DNA of 64,000 bases from Diphasiastrum complanatum (lineage: Eukaryota; Streptophyta; Lycopodiopsida; Lycopodiales; Lycopodiaceae): NCBI GenBank assembly GCA_029204225.1, contig CM055098.1:10491246-10555245 (forward strand), read 5' to 3'. How positions within the stretch are numbered: position 1 is the stretch's first letter; each line of letters begins with the position of its first letter. Positions 40,340-49,740 of the stretch are shown in pieces. A model generated the notes under the pieces. The model was not told the DNA's origin, made no database searches, and saw only the letters and a list, made by a program, of their open reading frames with translations. Both the position numbers and the translations under genes were made by a program.

Positions 40340-41752
40340 CGCACAACAAGATTTACTTCCAACAAGGACCCGGTCCTTTTTTGTCTGCACCTGCTGAATT
40401 TTCACCTGCAGGGCTGGAGCTTTGTGTAAAAATCACTTTGATTTGATTCATTAGTATAAGCTCTAAATGTGATATTGTAATTAGTGTACAGATAATTAGA
40501 TTTACTGTATTTGTTTGTTATCGGAACATGAACCACTATCGTCATATCAATTGGGCACTGATCCTGTAGCCGGCTACTTGGGTTAGCCAAGTAGTCACAC
40601 GTAGGAAAACTTAGCTTGAACATTGTTATTTATAGTACTTGCTATATTCGGGGGCATGTCCCGAGTTTGTCAGTCGAATTTGGCCATATTGGGCCTGTTG
40701 GCAAGTGATAGGCCAATTTTAGTACATCTGTCTCTTCATGCAGTTTGTGAATACTCTATATGTACAGTTTCTTTGGTAATATAGTTTAAGCTTTTATTGT
40801 GCTATCTTAATGGGAATTCACGAAGAAATTGCTCAAACCAGTGTATTGCTTCGCGAAGTGGCTATGACGTAAATTTGGTCAGATATCTTTGAGTACTCCG
40901 TCAATTGGAGAGTTGAGTGGATCAGAACAGGCTGCAAGGTAGTGGTAACTCAGGGTTGAGTGGATTTTCAATCCATTTACAATGGAGGGAGAAAGTTGCA
41001 ATTTTGGGAATTGAAAGAAAGTGGTCTGCTTCTTGAAAACGGGAAGACATGGATCTTTCTCCGTACTCAACGGATTTGAGCACTGTAAATTGCTACCCAG
41101 CACTGTATGGGAAAGGCCAAGTGATTGCCAGAACGGCAGGGTCAGCCATGGAGCAATCATAGAGCAATTAATCCTTCTCTCAGGTATGGAAAGAAAAGGA
41201 AGCTAGGGTTTTAAGGAGAAAACTCACGAATTTTCCACTATTGAAGACCTTTTTTGATGTTTTCAATGGCTGCGGATGGGCGCCCTAGTACTGTGATGAG
41301 GATGCTAGAGGGTCGTGACCAACCGTGGAGTCAGTAAGATCAAGATCAAATTCTAACATGCATCCATAGTTATGGAGAGAGAGATGAAAGCTTGAATGGA
41401 GAGAAAATGGAGGAGGAGGCATAGGCCTCGCGCGCGTCAACGAGAGGGAGGCCATAGCGTTTTGAGGTGCGTAGTGGCCACATAAAGGAGCTTCAGTTCG
41501 CAGAAGCATGGATCATCATCAGAATATGAAGGAGGTCGATGGACAGTCGTGATCGATTTCTCGGGGAGCGATCTAGACCACAAGATGAATGGTGGCCATT
41601 GAATGGCAAGTAAAGGAGGCCATTAAAGGTTGAGGGGGTCCGAAGGGCCATTGGGCCTTCAAATTCATTAAAAATTTTCACTTTGAAATTGAGTGAAGGG
41701 ACCCCCCATTTAGAATGGGCAATTCTGTTGTACTTTTAGTATCTTCTTAGGC
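40340..41752. other. unassigned non-coding sequence
   Basis: No recognisable frame, repeat or regulatory site on either strand. Short open frames here have no family motifs. It may be the body of the same unknown element that carries the stem-loop arrays at each side. Confidence 0.4.
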
Positions 41753-41949
41753 TTTATTATGGCGGTCTCCCATCTAATAGATTTAGATTGATACTAAAAT
41801 GGGTTGTGTAGGGTGAGTACGGGTAAGATCCACTCAAATCACTATTCTATTGTTGCCTAGGTATCTTCTAAGGCGGTCTCCCTACTAGAAGATGGTTCTA
41901 CATATGAAGAGCATGATTAAGTTCACTATGGTTGTCTCCCAACTAGTGA
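41753..41949 (+). repeat. array of three stem-loops with a conserved 15-nt loop
   Basis: Unit 1: 41753-41781, stem TTTATTA/TAATAGA (one T-G pair), loop TGGCGGTCTCCCATC. Unit 2: 41863-41893, stem ATCTTCTA/TAGAAGAT, loop AGGCGGTCTCCCTAC, flanked by a further T-G pair. Unit 3: 41923-41949, stem TCACTA/TAGTGA, loop TGGTTGTCTCCCAAC. Inside each loop, bases 1-3 pair with 11-13 (TGG/CCA, AGG/CCT, TGG/CCA), and the outer pair of that mini-stem also switches T-A to A-T in unit 2. Confidence 0.9.
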
Positions 41950-42730
41950 TTAGAAGTAAGAACTCCACAAGGGTTGGAGAGTAAAATAACTAACTATCCC
42001 ATAAGCAATACAACAATCCAAAGGAGAAGGCCTAGTGGGGCTCGAGCACCTACCACAAGGTATTCAATCACCAATGGAAACACAAGTAAGCATACACAAG
42101 ATATCACAAAAGTGGTCTATTATAGCAAAGCTTATACAAGTGTCATTGAGGGCACACATCCACTTCCATATATGGCAAGAGTGGTGGGCCTATGCTCTAA
42201 CATGCTTATGGGACTAAATCTAAGCTTAATGCTAATTAACTTGTAAAGTTATAGTAAACTTAAAACTAAACTTGAACTTAGGAATTAACTTTGAACTTAG
42301 GAATTAAATCTTAAACTTAGACTTTCTAAATTGAACCATTACAAATGGGTGTTTGTAATAATTAAACTTAAATGGCAAAAGTTCTAGGTATAAGGTTTTT
42401 TCTAAACCTTATTTGAATTTACTTGTGGGCTTACAAAACACATGCCACAATAAATTCTTAAAACTTTAAAGGACCTTGGGGCCAACATTATCCCCCTCTT
42501 TATTGGATTGGTGGTCACACACCAATGACAGCTGCTCATTGTCGGGTTGTTTCGTCGTAGGTCTCCTTATTGAGCGTCACCTTGGTGGCATGCAATTCTT
42601 TGCCAACGGGCTCCAACATCTGCCACCATAGCTTATCCGGGAAGGGCCACAGGCCAATATCATAATGGAGCATGTTCTGGAGAAAGCCATGCATTTTTCA
42701 AATTTTCATGTGGTGTAGCAAATCAGTGGA
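41950..42730. other. unassigned AT-rich sequence
   Basis: No gene recognised. A short repeat of GAACTTAGGAATTAA occurs at about 42270-42310. The right end leads into the minus-strand gypsy gag. Confidence 0.4.
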
Positions 42731-42737
42731 ATTAAAA

Positions 42738-43310
42738 CTAGAGGTGCGGATCCTTTTTAATGGGAACTTTCCCCTTGCGATCACAATGATCATACTCATC
42801 ATCGGATCCTTCATCTTCCTCTCTAATAGTGTCATCCATTACTTCTTTCAGTTGGTCGTATGATTTAAGTTCTCTTTTGATAGATTTAGGTAAGCCTGCC
42901 AAAAAGAGTTTGATAGTCATTTTTTCTGTGATTTTCTCAGCAACGCATTCAACCTTGAGACACTTAAAGTGCTCAATGTAGGTGCGTACTTATTTGTCCC
43001 TTCTCATCTTGATATGGGATAATTGAATGAAAGGGCTTTGGGTCAACTTGGAAGGTTTGAATCGTTTGGTGAGGGCTGTGATAAGGGTTTCCCAGGAAAC
43101 TATATCAGATTCTTCAAGATTAAGATACCATTCCTTAGCATCCCCAAGTAATATCATTCTCAGAAGTATCACCATAGAATTTGCGGGCATTTTCAAAATC
43201 TTGGAAACATCTGACGGGGTCGGATCCTCCATCGTATTTTGGCGCATCAATCCTAGGGATTCGCCTTTCAATTCATGGAGCAGGGGCACCTTCAGGTTCC
43301 TTACTCATGT
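42738..43310 (-). pseudogene. gypsy gag fragment, minus strand
   Basis: On the minus strand the sequence reads KEPEGAPAP, RIDAPKYDGGSDPVRCFQDFEN, then (other frame) LLGDAKEWYLNLEESDIVSW, FIQLSHIKMRRDK-stop, VRTYIEHFKCLKVE and MTIKLFLAGLPKSIKREL. These are the capsid blocks of a plant gypsy gag. Two frame changes and a stop (near 42990) break it. The zinc knuckle would lie below 42738 and is not seen. Confidence 0.75.
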
Positions 43311-43453
43311 CACCTATAATCAATCATCACGCCAGGGTGATATCACTATAAGATTACAATAATATGATAGGAAATCGAAGGGGAGAGAGGGATATTGGAA
43401 CTAACACGCACAAAAGGTGGCCAACTCGTTTCTCACACCTCTCTTTCCCAACA

Positions 43454-43465
43454 TGGTATCAGAGC
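43454..43465 (+). promoter_or_regulatory. primer-binding site of copia C
   Basis: TGGTATCAGAGC, perfect tRNA-iMet complement, immediately after the LTR end CCCAACA. The gag ATG is at 43611. Confidence 0.93.
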
Positions 43466-43610
43466 TATTTCTGTAGCCTGATAAGCTTCCACAGTAGCAA
43501 GACTCTACTAGCCGATAGAGTAATTATCTTCTTGTTCTGTAATTTAACACCAGATTTTCATACTTAAGACATTGATAGTTTTTCCTATCACCTAGACTAA
43601 TCTTCCACAT

Positions 43611-44425
43611 GGATTCTCAAGAGAAAGCCAGTCCTATCATGGACAAGCTTGATGGAGCCAATTACCATCTGTGTAAATTTAAGATGAAAACAGTGCTAAT
43701 GGATAAAGAATTTTATGGCATTGGTACAGGTGTAGAAGGGAAACCCAAAGCTGATGATGCAAAATCGCCTGATGGAAGCTGAAGGATGGAAAGGCTTTCG
43801 CAGTGATCATCCTCAATATTTTGGATACTCAGATCGGCCACGAAGCCCAGACATCCAAAGAAGTCTAGGACATCTTGAGCACATTATATGAAGTGCAAGA
43901 TATAGCTTCCAAGCTACATCTCAGGAAGAAATTTTACTCCCTCAAAATGGCGAATGGTGATTCCCTGCAGAATCACATCAATCAATTCAAGAACCTGCTG
44001 AAGCAAATGACCACTGTCGGATCTGTCATAGACAATCAAGACGCGATGATGCAACTGCTTACAAGCTTGCCAAGCTCATACAACAGCTAGGTGATGAGCA
44101 TCAAGACACATCCAGAGCTGACTCTTTCGAGAGTCATCACAATGTTGTTGCAGGAAGATAGGCAGAGGAATGAAGCCTCAAGTTCCTCAGCTGGTTCTCA
44201 TGCCTTGTACACCAACAAGAGCACAATTAAGCAGAAGAAGAAGAAAGACCCGAAGCAATCAAAGCAAGACCAGAAACCAGCACATCACAAAGAACAATCG
44301 AATCCGCAGACGAAGAAGAAGCTTTTCTGTAGATATTGCAAACAAAACAACCACGAAATTCAAGACTGCTAAAAACTGCAAGCTAAGAACAACAACAAGG
44401 GACAGTCGAAACAAGTGGCCAATGC
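43611..44425 (+). pseudogene. copia C gag with CCHC knuckle
   Basis: Starts MDSQEKASPIMDKLDGANY at ATG 43611. Stops at about 43780 (after KSPDGS), near 43867 and near 44089 interrupt it. Gag blocks: LHLRKKFYSLKMANGDSLQNHI, FKNLLKQM, and TLSRVITMLLQEDRQRNEA. A basic linker precedes the knuckle CRYCKQNNHEIQDC (about 44330-44371), which keeps all four ligands and is followed at once by a stop. Confidence 0.85.
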
Positions 44426-44776
44426 AGCTATAGAAGCTCTATGACCAGCCTCATTGGTTGTTTAGAGTCCTATACACCCTACAGTACCAACAAATATGTT
44501 CACCTTGGTGATAATAGCACACAAGCTATTAAAGGTGAAGGTACTATAAGATTAAGCTTTGCAAATGATCAGTCTAAGCTACTTTCTAAAGTCCTATATG
44601 TACCCAATCTATCTACAAATCTGCTCTCTGTAAGTAGAATCACAGATCTAGGACATAAAGTAGAATTCGAATGTGATCAGTGCAAAGTAGTTGATAGGAC
44701 AAGCAAGATCCTAGCACTCGGAAAGAGACATGGATACTTGTATAGATTAAGTCATTGTTTTTCTGCCTCTAGTTAG
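44426..44776 (+). pseudogene. copia C protease remnant lacking the active site
   Basis: The frame contains MTSLIGCLESYTPYSTNKYVHLGDN and VLYVPNLSTNLLSVSRITDLGHKV, the flanks of a copia retropepsin. The catalytic D-S/T-G that should stand directly before MTS is absent; the bases there read YRSS in this frame. The protease is therefore dead by deletion, not by a point mutation. Confidence 0.8.
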
Positions 44777-45420
44777 GAGCTCGGTACTTCTGTTCAAGCA
44801 AATCAAGGTTTACTTTGGCATTATAGACTTGGTGATTTGAATCATGCTGTTGTACAACAAATGTCTAGTCATTTTATTGTTCTTGATCTAGACTATCCTC
44901 GTGATAAAGTCAAGTTACATGTCTGTCAAGACTATCTAGTTGGTAAACAGACTAGGAAACCATTTAGATCAAGCCATCAGCATACTGCTAGAGGATTGTT
45001 AGACATTGTGCATTCAGACATTTGTGGACCAATAAAAAATCCTTCGCTGAAGGATGAAAAGTATTTTATAACTTTTATTGATGAATTTTCTAGAAGGACT
45101 ATGGTGTACTTTATCAAGAAGAAATTAGAAGGTTTCAATTACTTCAGAATCTTCAAGGAGCAAGCAAAAAAAGAGACTGGAAGGACAATCAAGGTCGTAA
45201 GGTCAGACAATAGTGGATAGTGCATCTTTACTGAATTCAAGGAGTACTGTTAGAGCCAAGGCATTAAGCAACAATTCATCACTCCTTACAGTCCTCAGTC
45301 AAATGGCTTAGCCGAGAGGAAGAGCCATTCTCTAGTTGAATCAGCGAAATGTATGTTGGCGCATGCATCGATGCCCGAGAGTTTCTAGGCCGAAGCTGTC
45401 TCCATTGTAGGAGAGAAGCC
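44777..45420 (+). pseudogene. copia C pre-integrase and integrase core
   Basis: LLWHYRLGDLNH marks the pre-integrase domain. Integrase residues D (IVHSDICGP, near 45015), D (VVRSDNSG, near 45205) and E (NGLAERKSHSL, near 45315) are present. Stops occur after DNSG, in EYC-stop-SQGIK and near 45388. The His-Cys zinc part is damaged (HVCQDY). The integrase C-terminus and the spacer before RT are missing, about 200 residues. Confidence 0.8.
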
Positions 45421-45469
45421 ATGGACAGAGAGTGTTCCTCTATGATCCAAGAACCAAATGTGGTCATTA

Positions 45470-46250
45470 CTCAAAGCTCCTATTGGCTGCAATGTCATTG
45501 ATTGCAAAATGGATCTTCAAGATCAAGTACAATGCCAGTGGAACAATTGATCGAAAGAAGGCAAGACTGGTAGCATGAGGATTCACTCAGATTCCCAACG
45601 TCAACTATAGTGAGACTTTCAGTCCAGTAGTCAAGCATTCATCAATCCGAGCCCTCCTATCATATGTTGCAGCTGTCGACCTCGAAGTGCATCAACTCGA
45701 TGTGCAAACAACTTATCTGAATGGAGTCATACAAGAAGACATCTACATGATCTAGCCCGAAGGATACGTTTTGGAAGGTATGAATAATCATGTCTGTAAA
45801 CTCCATAAGGCACTCTACGGCTTGAAATAGTCTGCCAGAGCTTGGTTTCAGAGGATAAACACATTCCTCATCGAACAAGGTTTTCAACCAAGCACTGCTG
45901 ATTGCAACGTCTATTCTAAGTCGGTGTAGCAATCCTTCATTATCCTCACCTTATACATGGATGATACATTGCTTTTCAGCAACAATACCAATTCGATCAA
46001 GGATTCTAAGCGGATGTTATTTTTTGAGTTCGACATGACTAATCTAGGCGAAGCTCACTTCTGTTTGGGCATTCAGATCCACAGAGACAAAGTGAGACGA
46101 CTGATCTATATCACTCAACAAAGGTATCTTCACAATGTTTTTGATAGATACAATCTAATGAATTGTAAATTAGCTCACTCACCGATGGATCCAAGCCTGC
46201 GTTTGTCAAAGGACCAATTCCCCAGACCAAGCAAAAAGAGGAGCAGATGA
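45470..46250 (+). pseudogene. copia C reverse transcriptase
   Basis: Runs from the CKM/KIKYNASGTIDRKKARLVA block through NYSETFSPVVKHSSIRALLS and HQLDVQTTYLNGVIQEDIYM. The catalytic YMDD is at 45954-45965. Then follow LGEAHFCLGIQIHRDK and the thumb. Stops replace Arg, Gln and Trp codons (for instance ALYGLK-stop-SARAW for LKQS), the pattern of C-to-T decay. A frameshift near 46250 separates the end of the thumb. Confidence 0.85.
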
Positions 46251-46433
46251 GAGAGTATCCTTATCGATCGATACTTGGATCTCTCATGTACGCAATGGTC
46301 TATACAAGACCTAACATCTCTTTTGCAGCAAACTCACTCAGCCAATATATGGCTAATCATGGCATTACCCATTGAAAGGCTCTCATAAGAGTCATGAGAT
46401 ATATTCGAGCTACCATGGACCAGTCCATCTGCT

Positions 46434-46948
46434 ATGGAGAAGTCCAATGACAATCTTCATCAGCTCAGTGGATATACTGATGCAAGCTGGGGAGGAGATG
46501 TAGACAATCATAAGTCTACATCTAGATTTACATTCTTCTTCAACGGCGGTCTTATCTCATGGAACAATTGTAAGCAAACCTCTATCGCTCTTTCTTCTAC
46601 AGAAGCAGAATACATTGCTGCTTCTAATCTATTAAAGAAGCATTTTGGTTGATAAATTTACTGACAGACATTAGTTTGTATCAATATAGCCCTACAACTA
46701 TATTCTGTGATAATCAGAGTGCTATTGCCTTGTCGGCCAACCCTAGATTTCACTCTAGGAGTAAGCACATTGAAATCATATATCACTACATCAAAAGCAA
46801 GGTTCTCAACAAGGAGGTAAGCTTAACGTACTGTAGAACGCAGGACATGGTTGCAGATATATTCACGAAGGCATTAAATGTTAATGCACACAACAAGTTT
46901 TGTGCATTACTTAGTTTGAAGATCAAGGCATTCACGGATCCAGATTAA
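46434..46948 (+). pseudogene. copia C RNase H
   Basis: Two adjoining frames give a nearly complete RNase H: GYTDASWGGDVDNHKSTS, ALSSTEAEYIAAS, then FCDNQSAIALSANPRFHSRSKHIEI and MVADIFTKAL, with the stop at 46948. The catalytic D, E and D (YTDAS, TEAEY, CDNQ) are all present. A single frameshift at about 46650 separates the two parts. Confidence 0.88.
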
Positions 46949-46973
46949 GGGGGGGGGGGGGGGGGGGGGGGGG

Positions 46974-48145
46974 TGTTGGATTTAACTCCTTTACTCTCAT
47001 AAATCCTATGTTAATCTGCCTCCATTCATGCTCCTGTATTTTTCTTGTGTTGTCGCACAGTCTGCATATTTACATGTAAAATAAGACAGACGAATAAAAC
47101 GCGACTGTCTGCATAAATACAAGTAAATTTCCATAGGCGAAAAAGGTGACATTGTGTTTTTACACGTGATTTGTGACAGGCAAAAAAGGTGACACTACCC
47201 TACAAATGCTAAAGGTACTCTATAAATTAGTTTTTAAGACATTTGTCAAAGTGTCGTGTTTTTCGCATTTTCACAAACGTTAATTTCAACGAAGGCTGAC
47301 GTCGCGGCCTTCTCACGCTCATCCCCATGTACTATGCAATCAAATTTGACAACGATAGCAGCCACCCACGATCTCCCACAGATAGCACATCCACTTTGTA
47401 CTTTCTTCATCTACACACCTATAAAAATTATGTATATATATATATTGAATACCATCTGCGTATTCATCACAACACATAACAGCATCAGAGCAAAACATCG
47501 CTGATAATTAGAGACAAACATTGTAGATGCTTTCGCGCATTGAGTCTTTTTCTTCCAGATCTATATTCTTAGTAATAGGTTTATCACCTTCACAGATTGT
47601 GTGATTAGCTTTGTGAAGCATGCGGTTACGTCTGCTATTGTCTTGTGCTCACCTGCATTATTGACTTGTATATTTCGTTATACTTAATCTGATTACAACT
47701 CTGTTTGTTCTGCGTTCATATTTGTGTCAATATTGTAATGTTTTTCTACATTCTGTTTGACTTTCTTATTGCTTAATTTGGTAGTCCGCTCTTCGCGAAT
47801 TATTATTAGTCTAGCTGTTTGCGACTAATATTTAGTCTTGTCTTTCACGACTGATTATCAGTCTAGCTATTCACGACTAATAATTTGTCTAGCCGTTCAC
47901 GACAAATTATCTTTCTGATGTTTTGATGCTTAAAATTTGGTTACGTAATCAACTCGAACATGATTCCTATTACTAACGTTCTGTTCGTGTCTGATAGGCG
48001 TAAAAGAAAGAGTGAGATAGCTTATTTCGCTGCACACGGACACTTTTTATTTGAGTTCGTTTCTTTTTTGAGTTTCGAGTTCGCTTCTTTTCGTGTTCGT
48101 TTCTTTTTTAGCTCTTTTCGTTTCTCACACCCCTCTTTCCCAACA
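46974..48145 (+). repeat. 3' LTR of copia C (1172 bp)
   Basis: Starts TGTTGG and ends CCAACA, a 6-bp terminal inverted repeat with TG..CA. U3 has duplicated motifs: GTCTGCATA followed by TACA(T/A)GTAAA twice (about 47050-47130) and GGCGAAAAAGGTGACA / GGCAAAAAAGGTGACA (about 47138-47200). A TATATATATA box is near 47435. A stem-loop array is at 47804-47909. The same LTR family supplies 4768-5557. Confidence 0.9.
47804..47909 (+). repeat. array of four stem-loops with an 11-nt loop, in the copia C LTR
   Basis: Unit 1: TATTAGTC/GACTAATA, loop TAGCTGTTTGC (47804-47830). Unit 2: TTAGTC/GACTGA with one T-G pair, loop TTGTCTTTCAC (47832-47854). Unit 3: ATTATCAGTC/GACTAATAAT with one mismatch, loop TAGCTATTCAC (47854-47884). 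Unit 4: TAATTTGTC/GACAAATTA, loop TAGCCGTTCAC (47881-47909). The old LTR copy keeps unit 4 at 5297-5325 with the same stem and the loop TTGCAATTCGT. Confidence 0.88.
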
Positions 48146-49570
48146 AATACTATGTCATTGTAAATTAAACTAATAATAATTGCAAATAATTGATAAAGAG
48201 AGAGGAGTTTAGGGGTTTAAGAGTTGGCCTACTATTTAGTCTAACCTAGTTTGGTGAAGAAGAGTGGAGATTGAAATTATAATTGCATCTACAACACAAA
48301 ATAAAGATATTATTCATTTTGAAACCACCCTATAGAGGAAACAAATGCTAATCAAATAAAAATGATGGGTTATACATGAATAGATATTCATTATCCAACA
48401 TTATGGACTGTGTACATAGATTGGGAGAGACAATACCCTCAATAAGTTGAAGAAATTAAGTCATCTATGTTACAAAGACAAACAGATCATGGTTTCCATC
48501 CACTGAATGTTGGTTCAAGGACAACATATGGCATACATGATGGACAATATAAATTTATTGCTTCCAACCAAACATATAGAGGTGAAGTATCACTTTATAT
48601 GTGAGAAACTGCAATGTAGGGATATGAATGTGGCACACTACAATTGGCTAATACATTTATGAAAGCTTTGGGCAAAGACAAGTTTGAATTCTTGAGGACA
48701 AAGCTAGGCATAGAAAAGACAACATGAAATTTGAAGGACAAATCTATTATGAGAAAAATACAGGCTTTACCTTTCTTGTACTTGTCATGCTTGATGTAAT
48801 ATATTTCTATGGTTAATTAGCATGCTATCATGCAAACATGTTCCATGAATGATGTTATTAGGTTCTCAAAAACGTTAATGAGAGTTAAAAAGTGCAATCT
48901 TTTAACCATTTTTATTTTACAGTTCTTTTTCTCTCTCCAAGCTTGTAGACGGGTTGGGCTAATCTTTATCGAGCCCCAATTCTTATACATATTATACTCT
49001 TTCTCTATTATTGTAATCAATACAGTTGGGTGTGGGAGTCTGCTAGAGAGCATCTTTTCTTTTCGTGATGAATCAATGTGGTTAATCAATTACGTCGATT
49101 TTAGATTTGTGAACTGCACCATCAATAAAATGCATTACATATGCAAATGTTGGGTACCAAGAAAGATTTGATACTATATCAGGATCAAGTTTGCCCCCCT
49201 AGTTCAGTTATCAATATGAGCATCTACTTAGCCAAAAACGAGCCCGAGTAACGTATTGACTCAAAGTATGACAAAAACGTATACTAATCAAGTCGGTTGC
49301 TCGATACCGAAGTTAATACTTGATACGAGCTAGAACTGTTAACTCTAGCGAACAATGGTTTAAAATTTAGTGTAAATTTTGGAATACTACTATTTATGAG
49401 GAAGATTCTTTTTGTGGACCCACTATTACATGAAACCCACCAAAATATGGTGATGATCATGATGAGGATGAGGATGATGGGGACTATTAATTTTTCATTT
49501 GTTTGAGTGAAAAAGGCAGCCAAAGACTCTATTTTTGTGAGAGCAGCAGGTGGCAGCACAGGAATGCAAC
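48146..49570. other. unassigned sequence with a decayed reading frame
   Basis: Between about 48390 and 48760 one plus-strand frame reads continuously apart from stops (TDHGFHPLNVGSRTTYGIHD, KALGKDKFEFLRTKLGIEK). It looks like a decayed exon or transposon protein, but I do not recognise it. The rest has no gene signal. Confidence 0.4.
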
Positions 49571-49571
49571 C

Positions 49572-49695
49572 ATCCAGCAAGCAACCAGCAGCCCAGCAGC
49601 TCCAAACCCAATTGCCCTTCTTTGTGTTAATTGATCCAGCAAGCAACCAGCAGCCCAGCAGCTCCAAACCCAACTGCCTTTCTTTGTGTTGATTG
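49572..49695. repeat. 62-bp direct tandem duplication
   Basis: ATCCAGCAAGCAACCAGCAG starts at 49572 and again at 49634, and both copies continue to the TTTGTGTT-ATTG end with about four differences. It lies in the presumed 5' UTR/promoter of the small membrane-protein gene. Confidence 0.9.
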
Positions 49696-49740
49696 TTGTG
49701 TTGTTAGGAGGAGCAGCAGGAGGAGGGTGGAGGAGCGAGA

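Larger units (their letters stand above)
43426..48145 (+). mobile_element. Ty1/copia retrotransposon C, 5' LTR truncated
   Basis: Only the last ~28 bases of the 5' LTR remain (CTCACACC...CCCAACA, to 43453), directly followed by the primer-binding site. The internal region carries gag, knuckle, pre-integrase, integrase, RT and RNase H, all interrupted by stops. A run of 25 G (46949-46973) sits where the polypurine tract should be. The 3' LTR is 46974-48145. Unlike A and B, the gag belongs to a different copia lineage (DKLDGANYHLCKFKMKTVL). Confidence 0.9.

Noticed and set aside
40024-41949. CRISPR-like array
   Set aside because: The repeated part is only 11-15 nt, spacers are not of uniform length, the unit is defined by its paired flanks, and the sequence is plant nuclear DNA.
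48390-48760. A decayed exon of a known enzyme
   Set aside because: The readable frame is suggestive, but I could not match it to a family with confidence; listed only as unassigned sequence.
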